NCBI RefSeq assembly: GCF_016909075.1
Contig: NZ_JAFBFC010000006.1
Location: 170,827-234,826, forward strand
DNA from: Priestia iocasae
GTDB taxonomy: Bacteria > Bacillota > Bacilli > Bacillales > Bacillaceae_H
Length of the DNA: 64,000 nt
Direction: 5' to 3'
Program-made: the position numbers and the translations under genes
Notes under the pieces: model-generated
The model's database searches: none
The model's input: only the letters and a program-made list of their open reading frames with translations
What the model was told of the DNA's origin: nothing
In this document: in pieces, positions 34,380 through 44,318 of the stretch
Position numbering within the stretch: the stretch's first letter is position 1
Layout of the letters: each line of letters starts with the position of its first letter

Positions 34380-34538
34380 TTATTGATTTGTACGCTGGTT
34401 CGACGCGTGCATTCTTTCTTGTGGATGAGTATTAATGGTGCCATTTGCTCGTTTAGATGCAAACTCTGCTTTTGCTCTTGGTTCGCCTTCTAATTTATTA
34501 TTGTTTTGGTTTGGGAAACCACGCTCTTTATTACGCAT
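34380..34538 (-). CDS. sspK: Small acid-soluble spore protein K
   Basis: Spore-core protein of 52 aa: [20 protein letters not shown] onward, with [19 protein letters not shown]. Matches SspK in sequence and locus. Start ATG 34538 with GGAGAGG upstream. Minor SASP made in the forespore. Confidence 0.88.
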   Translation of the reverse strand: MRNKERGFPNQNNNKLEGEPRAKAEFASKRANGTINTHPQERMHASNQRTNQ

Positions 34539-34673
34539 GACATTCCTCTCCTTTTTTTAAATACTTTTATGATATAGTAAAGATACGGTAGGGAAAGGCG
34601 TTTCCCTTGTTTATAGTGTGAGTTAAATTAATGACTTTACTCATAAACAATATTGGTAACAGAGGTGGAAACT

Positions 34674-34943
34674 ATGAACGATACGTTTGAACGCTTAACT
34701 AATTACTTATTAAGTAAAAATGATACATTATCCTATGGGCAAGCTCGCACGTGGGTAGAATTATTTTGGGAAGATTTCGAGTCCTCTTACGCAAAGGCAG
34801 GATACGAATACAAAGGAAAAGAAGCAGCGGAACAAGCTGTAAGAACGTATATTAATCATTACGGTCATCGTCTACATGATGTCGAAATTCGTAACCCAAA
34901 ATTCAAGCATTTGTTAAATCAAGATGATCATTTGAAGCATTAA
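34674..34943 (+). CDS. yfhJ: YfhJ (WVELL-motif) protein
   Basis: Protein of 89 aa with the WVELL-family motif here as ARTWVELFWEDFESSYAK. Helical, soluble, no known function. Start MNDTFERL at 34674 with GAGGTGG upstream; the longer frame from 34653 consumes the ribosome site. Same neighbours in B. subtilis. Confidence 0.83.
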   Translation: MNDTFERLTNYLLSKNDTLSYGQARTWVELFWEDFESSYAKAGYEYKGKEAAEQAVRTYINHYGHRLHDVEIRNPKFKHLLNQDDHLKH

Positions 34944-34960
34944 CGTGTTCAGTAATCATG

Positions 34961-35001
34961 AAACATCCCTTGCCTATTCAATAGGCAAGGGATGTTTTTT
35001 T
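34961..35001. terminator. Bidirectional terminator between yfhJ and yfhP
   Basis: AAACATCCCTTGCCTATT pairs with AATAGGCAAGGGATGTTT; T run on plus and A run on minus. Confidence 0.9.
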
Positions 35002-35013
35002 CAATAATGGCTC

Positions 35014-35994
35014 TTAATTAGGAAGGTAATCAAGCTTTTTACGCAGCTTTTTCTCACTGAAAATCCAGCCTGTGTATGAACAAATAATGTTTAAATCATA
35101 ATCAAGTTGTACAACCGCAACAAATGGATAATAGTCCTTGCTTCGATAACGAAGATCGATAAATCGTACCTCGATATGATCGTTATACTCCTCAATCTCC
35201 CACCGGTACACAGGGGAGAAAGATAAGAACGCAGACAAGTTTTTGTCCTTCTTTGCCGCAGCAATAACATCTGAATCGGGAACGGGTACCCGGTCAAATG
35301 AATCAAATGTGACCACTTCTTTGTTGATGGCTCTTCCGACATGAAATTTCTTCTTTGTAGTAATGGCTAAATGCCAATGATGAAGGCGCATGGTCGGAGA
35401 GATAATTAACTGCTCTACATCGGGATACTTTTTACGAACCGCATTTGCAACCTGTCTTTGTTCATAAAAGCGCCATCCATAATACAGGACAATAATCGCA
35501 TAAAGCGTAATAAATGTTGGCCCAGGGCTTGTTCCAAATGCCCAGCAAGCAATGGCAATGACATGCGCAATAAAAATGAACGGATCAAACGTGTTAATGA
35601 CACCAAGTGCAACCCACTTTTTTGAAAAAGGTCGTAGCGCTTGTGTTCCATATGCATTAAACACATCCACAAACACATGAATAATCACGCCTAAAAAGGT
35701 CCATAGCCATAAATGAAACAAATCTGCACCTGGGAATAAAAGAGATAAAACAAATAAAATTGGGAGAGGCCAAAGGATCACGGCAGGTATGGAATGTGTA
35801 ATGCCGCGATGGTTACGAATATATTGAGCATTGTTTCGCAGCTTTAAAATCGTATCAAGGTCTGGCGCCAAAGAACCTGCAATGACACCAGCCATCACAG
35901 CAGTTGCCGTTTCTGAGCTTGAAGCTACAACAGGATCAAGCGTTGCAAGCCCACCGATGGCAATACCCATCGCAATATGTGTACCCGTATCCAT
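35014..35994 (-). CDS. yfhP: YdjM/LexA-binding-type membrane-bound metal-dependent hydrolase YfhP
   Basis: Membrane protein of 326 aa. Metal-site motifs are THIAMGIAIGG near the N-terminus, SLAPDLDTI and NHRGITHSIPA, with H-x5-D (HVFVDVFNAYG) in a helix. About five transmembrane segments lie in residues 1-180; a soluble C-terminal domain follows. In B. subtilis YfhP is described as a negative regulator of the neighbouring mutY-fabL-sspE region. Divergent from mutY here. Confidence 0.83.
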   Translation of the reverse strand: MDTGTHIAMGIAIGGLATLDPVVASSSETATAVMAGVIAGSLAPDLDTILKLRNNAQYIRNHRGITHSIPAVILWPLPILFVLSLLFPGADLFHLWLWTFLGVIIHVFVDVFNAYGTQALRPFSKKWVALGVINTFDPFIFIAHVIAIACWAFGTSPGPTFITLYAIIVLYYGWRFYEQRQVANAVRKKYPDVEQLIISPTMRLHHWHLAITTKKKFHVGRAINKEVVTFDSFDRVPVPDSDVIAAAKKDKNLSAFLSFSPVYRWEIEEYNDHIEVRFIDLRYRSKDYYPFVAVVQLDYDLNIICSYTGWIFSEKKLRKKLDYLPN

Positions 35995-36195
35995 AACTTC
36001 CTCCTTTTACTAAAAGATTTATCTTACTATCACAAAATTTCGGTAACCATTCGTATCACCCATATGCAGAACCGAGATAATTTGCTTCCAAAATGTTCTT
36101 GTGTGCTGAGTATGCTGTTTTCCACTTCTAGATTCGATTTTCTCTGTAGATTCATATACACTGTATATGTATAGTAATACCTCGGAGGCTATAAC

Positions 36196-37287
36196 GTGAA
36201 ACAAAGTGAAAATATTGTAAATGATTTTAACATTGAACAATTTCAGCACGATTTAATCACCTGGTTTGAGCGTGAACAACGCATTTTACCGTGGAGACAA
36301 GATCAAGACCCGTACAAAGTGTGGGTATCTGAAATTATGCTCCAGCAAACAAGGGTTGATACAGTTATCCCTTATTTTAATCGTTTTGTAGAGCATTTTC
36401 CAACCGTTGAAAGTTTGGCACATGCAGAAGAAGACAAAGTCCTAAAAGCTTGGGAAGGACTTGGTTACTACTCACGAGCACGCAACTTACAAGCAGCTGT
36501 GAAAGAAGTTCACGAGCAATACGGTGGAAAAGTGCCAAATACACCAGAAGAAATCTCAAAATTAAAAGGGGTAGGACCTTATACGACAGGCGCCATCTTA
36601 AGCATTGCTTACGGTGTACCAGAACCAGCCGTTGACGGCAATGTGATGCGCGTTATGTCGAGAATTTTATCGATTTGGGATGACATTGCCAAACCGAAAA
36701 CAAGAAAGCTCTTTGAAGAGATTATTCGTCTTATTATCTCTAAAGATAACCCTTCTTACTTTAATCAAGGATTAATGGAGTTAGGAGCAACGGTTTGTAC
36801 GCCTACTTCTCCTTCTTGTTTATTATGTCCCGTTCGCGAGCATTGTCGTGCATTCGAACAAGGAGTTCAAGCAGAACTACCTATCAAATCAAAGAAAAAG
36901 CCACCAAAACCAAAACAAATGGCTGCTGTTGTGTTAACGAACGAAAAAGGGGAAGTGCTCATTCATAAACGTCCGAACAAGGGGCTGTTAGCAAACTTGT
37001 GGGAATTTCCGAACGTAGAAGTGGATTTAAGTATTGGCTCTGACAAAGATCAGCTAAAAGCGTTCTTATGGACAGATTACCGTACAAATGCCACCTTACA
37101 TCAGCAATTTGCAACGATTCAACACGTGTTTTCTCATCTTGTGTGGAACATTGCTGTTTATGAAGGATCCATTGCAGATGACATAAGTGAAAGTGATACA
37201 CGAAAGCTGGTGTCTATCGATGAGTTAGAGAACTATGCGTTCCCTGTATCACATCAAAATATTTTAAAAGAGTATCGTTTACGTTAA
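36196..37287 (+). CDS. mutY: A/G-specific adenine glycosylase MutY
   Basis: Removes adenine opposite 8-oxoguanine, 363 aa. Seen: catalytic Glu in [13 protein letters not shown], helix-hairpin-helix [12 protein letters not shown], catalytic Asp in AVDGNVMRV, and 4Fe-4S ligands C-x6-C-x2-C-x5-C ([17 protein letters not shown]). The C-terminal NUDIX-like domain (about 235-350) recognises 8-oxoG. Start GTG 36196, nine bases after GGAGG. Confidence 0.95.
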   Translation: MKQSENIVNDFNIEQFQHDLITWFEREQRILPWRQDQDPYKVWVSEIMLQQTRVDTVIPYFNRFVEHFPTVESLAHAEEDKVLKAWEGLGYYSRARNLQAAVKEVHEQYGGKVPNTPEEISKLKGVGPYTTGAILSIAYGVPEPAVDGNVMRVMSRILSIWDDIAKPKTRKLFEEIIRLIISKDNPSYFNQGLMELGATVCTPTSPSCLLCPVREHCRAFEQGVQAELPIKSKKKPPKPKQMAAVVLTNEKGEVLIHKRPNKGLLANLWEFPNVEVDLSIGSDKDQLKAFLWTDYRTNATLHQQFATIQHVFSHLVWNIAVYEGSIADDISESDTRKLVSIDELENYAFPVSHQNILKEYRLR

Positions 37288-37305
37288 GTGACGACTTAAA
37301 GTAGG

Positions 37306-37342
37306 AAGACCCGTGAAATCAATTTTTTTCACGGGTCTTTTT
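37306..37342. terminator. Terminator between mutY and yfhS
   Basis: GACCCGTGAAA pairs with TTTCACGGGTC, with a T run on the plus strand. Confidence 0.88.
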
Positions 37343-37354
37343 ACAGTAACTAGA

Positions 37355-37579
37355 TTAGTCGTACGTGATGTGAGTACCGTGTGTGTAATCTGCTTCTTGG
37401 CGCTTTAATCCACCTCGAGTTTCAATTTCTTTCATGATTTCACGGTGAATCGTCTGACCTTCTGTATTTAAATAAGGCATAATTTGCTGCAAAGAATGGT
37501 GAAAATAGGCAAGCTCACTGTCTTTCCAATCATGCTTTGACATCATCGTCAATTCCGTCATGTCTCGTCCTACATACAT
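37355..37579 (-). CDS. yfhS: YfhS-like protein
   Basis: Soluble protein of 74 aa, MYVGRDMTELTMMSKHDW onward, helical. Start 37579 is chosen since GGGAGAG lies six bases upstream; the ATG five codons earlier includes that site. Length and place next to mutY fit YfhS of B. subtilis. Function unknown, possibly sporulation. Confidence 0.75.
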   Translation of the reverse strand: MYVGRDMTELTMMSKHDWKDSELAYFHHSLQQIMPYLNTEGQTIHREIMKEIETRGGLKRQEADYTHGTHITYD

Positions 37580-37738
37580 AAATAACTCTCCCATCTTTTA
37601 CGTTTTAATTTTAAACGAAGGGTTCGTTGTATCGAACATCCTCTTGCCAGTGATGAACAGGAAGCGAATGTTGAAGTCTGTCTGAAGTACAGGTATTTGT
37701 TCCAACACACGTACTTCATTTTATTTTTAGAAGAAAGC

Positions 37739-38567
<829 letters not shown>

Positions 38568-38595
38568 AAGCTTTGAAAAAAAGTTGAAAAAAGTT

Positions 38596-38626
38596 TGGAT
38601 ATTTTTTTCACTTCCAGGACAGATTA
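38596..38626 (+). promoter_or_regulatory. Candidate sigma-G promoter of sspE
   Basis: TGGATA (38596-38601), 18-bp spacer, CAGATTA (38620-38626), close to the sigma-G pattern TGMATA-N17/18-CATNNTA expected for a forespore gene. Confidence 0.5.
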
Positions 38627-38646
38627 ATTTCGTGGAGGTGATTACA

Positions 38647-38841
38647 ATGGCAAACAAAAATCAACCTAATCAACAAAAGACTGCATCTGGAACTAGCATC
38701 CAGCATGTAAAACAACAAAACGCTCAAGCTAACCAACAATATGGTGCTGAGTTCGCGAGCGAAACAAGCGCACAACACGTGAAGCAACAAAACGCTCAAG
38801 CTCAAGCTAAGCAAAACCAAGCTTCAAGCAAAAACCAATAA
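38647..38841 (+). CDS. sspE: Gamma-type small acid-soluble spore protein
   Basis: Storage protein of the spore core, 64 aa, degraded at germination by the Gpr protease. Two direct repeats are seen: ASGTSIQHVKQQNAQA and ASETSAQHVKQQNAQA, in an Asn/Gln/Ala-rich sequence. Start ATG 38647, seven bases after GGAGGTG; the frame upstream is not SASP-like. Confidence 0.93.
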   Translation: MANKNQPNQQKTASGTSIQHVKQQNAQANQQYGAEFASETSAQHVKQQNAQAQAKQNQASSKNQ

Positions 38842-38847
38842 TGGTTG

Positions 38848-38881
38848 AGGGTACTCCTAAAACGATGGAGTGCCCTTTTTC
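38848..38881 (+). terminator. Rho-independent terminator of sspE
   Basis: AGGGTACTCC pairs with GGAGTGCCCT, then five T residues. Confidence 0.85.
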
Positions 38882-39027
38882 ATGGCAACCGACAAAACTT
38901 CTCGTAAGTCTACAGATGTCGTCAAAGGAATCATCATACATAAAGCGAATGTTAACAAAGAAATCAATTGTAGATAATAGAAAGATTTAAATAGGAACAA
39001 AGAGGCAAACAAGGAGGCTTATATAAA

Positions 39028-39282
39028 ATGGAAGAATTCGATCAACTCGTCAGCGAACAGTTAGAAACGATGGATCAGTTGTTGTTTTTACAATCAGAAA
39101 TCGAGCGTTGTCAACAGGTTGAAGTCGAACTTGCGAAGCTACAGCATGAAACAACCCTTGCTTCACTACGAGAAGAAATTACCACGATGAAAAAACAATT
39201 AAGAGAAATTCAACAAACGTTTGAACGACAAACAGAAGCCATTATTCAGTCTTATCAAAAATCGGCTCAACTTACGCCCTAA
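39028..39282 (+). CDS. ygaB: YgaB-like coiled-coil protein
   Basis: Protein of 84 aa, almost wholly one coiled coil (EEITTMKKQLREIQQTFERQ), matching YgaB in length and locus between sspE and ntdP. No known function. ATG 39028 after AAGGAGG. Confidence 0.8.
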   Translation: MEEFDQLVSEQLETMDQLLFLQSEIERCQQVEVELAKLQHETTLASLREEITTMKKQLREIQQTFERQTEAIIQSYQKSAQLTP

Positions 39283-39306
39283 TTCAATCTTATGTATGAA
39301 CAAAAT

Positions 39307-39366
39307 CGTCTTATAGTTTCTAAGGAAAAAGAGAATTTTCCTCGAAACTATAGACGAATTTTTTTA
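39307..39366 (+). terminator. Strong terminator after ygaB
   Basis: CGTCTTATAGTTTC...GGAAAA pairs with TTTTCC...GAAACTATAGACG; seven T residues follow. Confidence 0.88.
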
Positions 39367-39678
39367 CTCTAAAAAGGAAAGATTTAGCTTTAAAATGCAA
39401 ATAAATTACAAGGGTAACCGACTGCTTTTGTTTTAAATTAGGACGTAAACCGTTATAATAAGAAGAAGTGAACCTTTATTGTCCGAAAGTAAATGTATAA
39501 ATAAAGAGCGGCGTGTGAGTCGTCTTCGTTTTCTATTAATTTGAGCGGAATAAAATTAACGCATTATTTCGGTATAAAAAGTGGTGAGAAGAGCCACGAC
39601 TTGAGCAGGATAAATATAAGAACATGGAGGTACATTATACGTAATGTCGACGTGTTAGATGAAAGTAGGGGAGTAAAA
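39367..39678. other. Leader and promoter region of ntdP
   Basis: 312 bp. TATAAT at about 39455 may be the -10 element. An in-frame extension of ntdP back to 39541 exists but is not conserved in character. No known riboswitch recognised. Confidence 0.4.
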
Positions 39679-40212
39679 ATGGGCGTTCCCATTGAAGGAG
39701 AGACAATTCAAATACATAGCTATAAACATGACGGTCATATCCATCGTATTTGGGATAGCACAAAGGTTCTAAAAGCAACAAACAGTCTAGTAATTGGCGG
39801 AAATGATCGGACCATTGTTACGGAATCGGACGGACGAACGTGGTTAACAAGAGAGCCAGCCATCTGTTATTTTCATTCGCAGTATTGGTTTAACATTATC
39901 GGAATGCTTCGGGAAGATGGAATCTATTACTACTGCAACATTAGTTCACCGTTTATTTATGATGATGAAGCGTTAAAATACATTGATTATGATCTAGACA
40001 TCAAAGTATTTCCAGACATGACCTATATTTTATTAGACGAAGATGAATATGAAAAGCACCGCCAACAAATGAACTATCCAACTGTAATTGATCGAATTTT
40101 ACATAACAATGTTGAGCATTTAAAAAATTGGATACGTCAGCGAAAAGGACCGTTTGCACCTGATTTTATTGATATGTGGTATGAGCGATATTTAACGTAT
40201 CGCCAGCCGTAA
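39679..40212 (+). CDS. ntdP: Nucleoside tri-/diphosphatase NtdP (DUF402)
   Basis: DUF402 phosphatase of 177 aa with broad nucleoside di/triphosphatase activity, [19 protein letters not shown] onward. It has the metal/phosphate-site residues in [18 protein letters not shown] and [15 protein letters not shown], and ends [21 protein letters not shown] 39679 after TAGGGGAG gives the normal family length. Formerly YgaC. Confidence 0.9.
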   Translation: MGVPIEGETIQIHSYKHDGHIHRIWDSTKVLKATNSLVIGGNDRTIVTESDGRTWLTREPAICYFHSQYWFNIIGMLREDGIYYYCNISSPFIYDDEALKYIDYDLDIKVFPDMTYILLDEDEYEKHRQQMNYPTVIDRILHNNVEHLKNWIRQRKGPFAPDFIDMWYERYLTYRQP

Positions 40213-40215
40213 CAG

Positions 40216-40278
40216 TATGCCTTGTCTATAAGTCCATTCAAGTAAATGGATCGGTAGGCAAGGTGTTTTGTTGAGAAC
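40216..40278 (+). terminator. Probable terminator after ntdP
   Basis: GCCTTGTCTA pairs with TAGGCAAGG enclosing TCCATT/AATGGA, with a modest T-rich tail. Confidence 0.55.
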
Positions 40279-40390
40279 ATGTTGTGTAGGCATTGATGAT
40301 TTATGAGGTCATGAGTGAACAATTAATAGAAGTAAAGAAGTTTGCAAAAAATAAAGAGACAACCCTTATAGAAACAAAGGGGGAGATGTT

Positions 40391-42145
40391 TTGGGGGTTA
40401 TTAAACGCTATTTACAATTTGTAAAGCCATACAGGTGGCAAATTGCTGGCACAATTTCAATTGGATTAATTAAATTTGGGATTCCTTTATTAATTCCGTT
40501 GCTTTTAAAATACGTGGTGGATGATATCATTGGGGCAACTACGCTATCCATTGATGAAAAAACAAATGAACTTTTTACCATTATGGGTATTTTTCTTTTT
40601 GTGTTTATCGTGTTGCGACCACCAATTGAATATTATCGACAATACTACGCTCAGTGGGTTGGAAGCCGTGTCTTGTATGATATTCGCAATCATTTATTTG
40701 ATCACATTCAACGGCTCGGTTTAAAGTATTATGCCAATACACGAGCAGGTGAAATCATTTCACGTGTCATTAATGACGTGGAACAAACGAAAAACTTTGT
40801 TATTACCGGCTTAATGAATGTATGGCTAGATATGGCGACGATTGTCATTGCAGCTATTATTATGTTTACAATGGATGTTCCGCTTACGCTTGTGTCGCTC
40901 GTTCTGTTTCCTTTATATGCGTTAGCAGTTAAGCACTTTTACAGCAAGCTGCGACACTTAACACGAGTGCGTTCACAAGCTTTGGCTGAAGTACAAGGGC
41001 ACTTGCATGAGCGTGTTCAAGGTATCTCGGTGATTCGAAGCTTTGCGATTGAAGATCATGAACAAGTACAATTCGATAAGCAAAATCGAAACTTTTTACA
41101 AAAAGCCATTGATCATACAAGCTGGAATGCCAAAACCTTTGCCATTGTTAACACGATTACAGACGTAGCACCTTTACTAGTGATTTTGTACGCAGGGTAT
41201 CAAGTCGTACAAGAAAATTTAACAGTGGGAACGATGATTGCCTTTGTTGGGTATATTGAACGTTTATATAACCCGTTACGTCGACTAATTAATTCATCCA
41301 CTACCTTAACGCAAGCCATCGCCTCAATGGATCGTGTGTTTGAATTTATAGATGAACCATATGACATTGTAGATAAAAAAGGTGCAATTGAATGTGAGAG
41401 CGTACAAGGGAATATTTCGTTTGATGATGTATCATTTGCATACGATGAGCAAGAAGAGCCAGTTTTAAAACATGTCAACCTCGATATAAAGAGAGGACAA
41501 TCCGTTGCCTTTGTTGGAATGAGTGGAGGAGGAAAATCGACACTTATCAGCTTAATTCCTCGTTTTTATGATGTGACAGAAGGTAGCTTGCTTATTGATA
41601 ACGTGAACATTAAAGATTATGACGTGAGAAGCTTACGAAATCAAATAGGCATTGTGCTTCAAGACACGGTGTTATTTAGTGATTCCATTCTTGAAAATAT
41701 TTTATTAGGAAAGCCAGGAGCAACAAAAGAAGAAGTCATTGAAGCGGCAAAAGCGGCAAACGCACATGACTTTATTATGAAATTTCCCGAAGGATATGAC
41801 ACCAAAGTGGGCGAACGAGGTGTAAAACTTTCAGGTGGACAAAAACAACGAATCTCAATTGCTCGCGTATTTTTGAAAAATCCACCCATTTTAATTTTTG
41901 ATGAAGCAACATCTGCTTTAGATTTAGAAAGTGAACACTTTATTCAAGAGGCACTTGAAAAACTTGCAAAAGACCGTACAACGTTTATTGTTGCTCACAG
42001 ACTATCAACGATTACTCACGTCGATAAAATTGTTCATATTGAGCATGGTGAAGTCGTGGAAATTGGTACACACGAAGAGCTTATGAAGCAAAAAGGCCAT
42101 TATTATGATTTATTTAGTGTACAGCAATTAGATACGTTAAATTAA
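40391..42145 (+). CDS. ygaD: ABC exporter YgaD (type IV fold, half-transporter)
   Basis: Half-transporter of 584 aa: six-helix membrane domain (about 1-315) fused to an ATPase. Walker [10 protein letters not shown], signature LSGGQKQR, Walker [14 protein letters not shown]-loop VAHRLST all intact. Homodimers of this type export lipids or drugs. Start TTG 40391 after AAGGGGGAG. Placement after ntdP matches B. subtilis ygaD. Substrate unknown. Confidence 0.88.
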   Translation: MGVIKRYLQFVKPYRWQIAGTISIGLIKFGIPLLIPLLLKYVVDDIIGATTLSIDEKTNELFTIMGIFLFVFIVLRPPIEYYRQYYAQWVGSRVLYDIRNHLFDHIQRLGLKYYANTRAGEIISRVINDVEQTKNFVITGLMNVWLDMATIVIAAIIMFTMDVPLTLVSLVLFPLYALAVKHFYSKLRHLTRVRSQALAEVQGHLHERVQGISVIRSFAIEDHEQVQFDKQNRNFLQKAIDHTSWNAKTFAIVNTITDVAPLLVILYAGYQVVQENLTVGTMIAFVGYIERLYNPLRRLINSSTTLTQAIASMDRVFEFIDEPYDIVDKKGAIECESVQGNISFDDVSFAYDEQEEPVLKHVNLDIKRGQSVAFVGMSGGGKSTLISLIPRFYDVTEGSLLIDNVNIKDYDVRSLRNQIGIVLQDTVLFSDSILENILLGKPGATKEEVIEAAKAANAHDFIMKFPEGYDTKVGERGVKLSGGQKQRISIARVFLKNPPILIFDEATSALDLESEHFIQEALEKLAKDRTTFIVAHRLSTITHVDKIVHIEHGEVVEIGTHEELMKQKGHYYDLFSVQQLDTLN

Positions 42146-42195
42146 GAAGATGACACATCGAAAAAACAAATTTCGATGTGTCATCTTCTTTTTTC
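42144..42195 (+). terminator. Rho-independent terminator of ygaD
   Basis: A perfect 20-bp stem AAGAAGATGACACATCGAAA with its complement, then T residues. Confidence 0.93.
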
Positions 42196-42295
42196 GCCAA
42201 ATTTTTCTTTTCTTTTTATAAAAATGTATGTATAATCATAAAATGTAAAATATTCTAAAAATTAAAAAATATACAGCTGAATAGGAAGTGAAAAC

Positions 42296-43309
42296 ATGAC
42301 AACAAAAAAAGTACTAGACGTAGTAGGGTTAAAAACTTCTTTTTTCACAGACGATGGAGAAGTACCAGCTGTAGATCATGTTGATTTTCACATTCATGAA
42401 GGAGAAATAGTCGGAATCGTTGGAGAGTCAGGCTGTGGAAAAAGTGTCACCTCGCTATCTATCATGAAGCTCATTCCGTCACCGCCAGGGAAAATCACAT
42501 CAGGTCACATTTATTTTAATGGAGAAGACTTAGTACAAGCATCCGAAAAGCGTATGCGAGAAGTAAGAGGGAATGACGTAGCAATGATTTTCCAAGAGCC
42601 AATGACGTCATTGAATCCACTCTTTACAATCGGTAACCAGCTAATGGAAGCGGTTCGTATACATAGAAAATGGAGTAAAAAAGAAGCAAAAGAGCATGTG
42701 ATTAAAATGCTTAAGCTCGTTGGATTGCCTCGTGCAGAAGAGCTGATTCACGATTATCCTCATCAGCTTTCAGGTGGAATGAGGCAGCGTGTCATGATTG
42801 CGATGGCACTTTTATGTGATCCAAAGCTCTTAATTGCAGATGAGCCAACGACCGCTCTTGACGTAACGATTCAAGCGCAAATTTTACAACTAATGAAAGA
42901 GTTAAATCAGAAGTTAAATACAGCTATTATGCTGATTACGCATGATTTAGGGGTCGTAGCGGAAGTATGTGATCGAATTGTTGTGATGTACGCAGGTAAA
43001 GTTGTAGAAGAAACAAGCGTAAAAGCGCTGTTTCAGCAACCGAAACATCCTTATACAATGGGATTGATTAAATCAGTGCCAGATAAGCGTGAAAAGAAAG
43101 ATCGACTTTATTCGATTCCAGGGAATGTTCCAAAGCCAGGATCTATCAAGACAGGCTGTCGATTCGCTGCAAGATGTGAATTTGTGACAGAGCGATGTTT
43201 GAGCGAAGATCCTCAACTCTATCATGTAAACGACGAACATAAGGTGCGCTGTTTCTTACATGAAGAAGGGGAGGTTAACATCAATGACCGAGTTGTTACT
43301 ACAAGTTGA
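42296..43309 (+). CDS. Di/oligopeptide ABC transporter ATPase (DppD/OppD-like)
   Basis: ATPase of 337 aa: Walker A GESGCGKS, signature LSGGMRQR, Walker B LLIADEPTTALD, and the C-terminal oligopeptide-transporter tail with CRFAARCEFVTERC. It energises the permease encoded at 46-48 kb. First gene of a five-gene set not present at this place in B. subtilis. It overlaps the next gene by 26 bp. Confidence 0.9.
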   Translation: MTTKKVLDVVGLKTSFFTDDGEVPAVDHVDFHIHEGEIVGIVGESGCGKSVTSLSIMKLIPSPPGKITSGHIYFNGEDLVQASEKRMREVRGNDVAMIFQEPMTSLNPLFTIGNQLMEAVRIHRKWSKKEAKEHVIKMLKLVGLPRAEELIHDYPHQLSGGMRQRVMIAMALLCDPKLLIADEPTTALDVTIQAQILQLMKELNQKLNTAIMLITHDLGVVAEVCDRIVVMYAGKVVEETSVKALFQQPKHPYTMGLIKSVPDKREKKDRLYSIPGNVPKPGSIKTGCRFAARCEFVTERCLSEDPQLYHVNDEHKVRCFLHEEGEVNINDRVVTTS

Positions 43310-44252
43310 GGGGTTAAAGAAACACTTTCCGATTACAGGTGGCGTTTTTAGTAAACAAGTAGGAGAAGTAAAAGCCGTTGATGGCCTCTCATTTTCCGTA
43401 AAAAAAGGGGAAACACTAGGGATTGTAGGCGAGAGCGGTTGTGGAAAGTCAACGACAGGTCGACTGCTTCTTCAGCTTATTGAGCCAACAGAAGGAAAAG
43501 TCGTATTTGAAGATAAAGATGTAACGAGTTTATCAAATCAAGAGATTCGTAAATTGCGAAGAGAAATGCAAATGGTGTTCCAAGATCCGTTTGCCTCGCT
43601 GAATCCACGACATACGGTGGAGAAAATTTTAGAAGAACCGCTTATCGTTCATGGAATTGGCACGAAAGAAGAGCGAAAGAAAAAAGTGAGAGAAATTTTA
43701 GAAGTGGTTGGGTTAAGCAGTTACCATGCGAAGCGCTATCCTCACCAGTTTAGTGGAGGACAACGTCAGCGAATTGGAATTGCTCGCGCGTTAATGACCA
43801 AGCCTAAGCTCATCATAGCGGATGAGCCTGTCTCCGCGCTTGATGTGTCCATTCAATCGCAGGTGTTGAACCTACTTGAAGACTTACAAAATGAGTTTCA
43901 ACTAACCTATATTTTTATTTCTCATGATTTAGGGGTTGTTCGGCATATAAGTGATAGGGTGGGTGTCATGTACTTAGGCCATATGGTAGAGTTAGCCGAT
44001 AGTGAAGCGCTTTATCAAAAGCCATTGCACCCATACACAGAAGCACTTTTATCAGCCGTACCCGTACCAGATCCTGATTTCAAACGCGAGCAAATTGTCT
44101 TGCAAGGAGATCTTCCTAGTCCATCGAATCCACCAGCAGGGTGTCCATTTCACTCTCGTTGTGGCAAATGCATGGATATATGTAAAACAACCAGACCACA
44201 ATTTAAAGAAGTTGAAGCCGGTCATTATGTTGCATGTCATCTCTACGAATAA
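43284..44252 (+). CDS. Di/oligopeptide ABC transporter ATPase (DppF/OppF-like)
   Basis: Second ATPase, 322 aa: GESGCGKS, FSGGQRQR, LIIADEPVSALD and the tail CPFHSRCGKCMDIC. I chose ATG 43284 since GGGGAGG lies nine bases before; ATG 43260 lacks a site. D and F subunits form the heterodimeric motor. Confidence 0.9.
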   Translation: MTELLLQVEGLKKHFPITGGVFSKQVGEVKAVDGLSFSVKKGETLGIVGESGCGKSTTGRLLLQLIEPTEGKVVFEDKDVTSLSNQEIRKLRREMQMVFQDPFASLNPRHTVEKILEEPLIVHGIGTKEERKKKVREILEVVGLSSYHAKRYPHQFSGGQRQRIGIARALMTKPKLIIADEPVSALDVSIQSQVLNLLEDLQNEFQLTYIFISHDLGVVRHISDRVGVMYLGHMVELADSEALYQKPLHPYTEALLSAVPVPDPDFKREQIVLQGDLPSPSNPPAGCPFHSRCGKCMDICKTTRPQFKEVEAGHYVACHLYE

Positions 44253-44318
44253 AAGACTGAATGTTTAGATGATACGCAACATTTATGATATAGACAAAAA
44301 CTAGAGGGGGTAATACAG

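Noticed and set aside
39541..39678. N-terminal extension of ntdP
   Set aside because: In frame but longer than the family and without a ribosome site; the ATG at 39679 has one and gives normal length.
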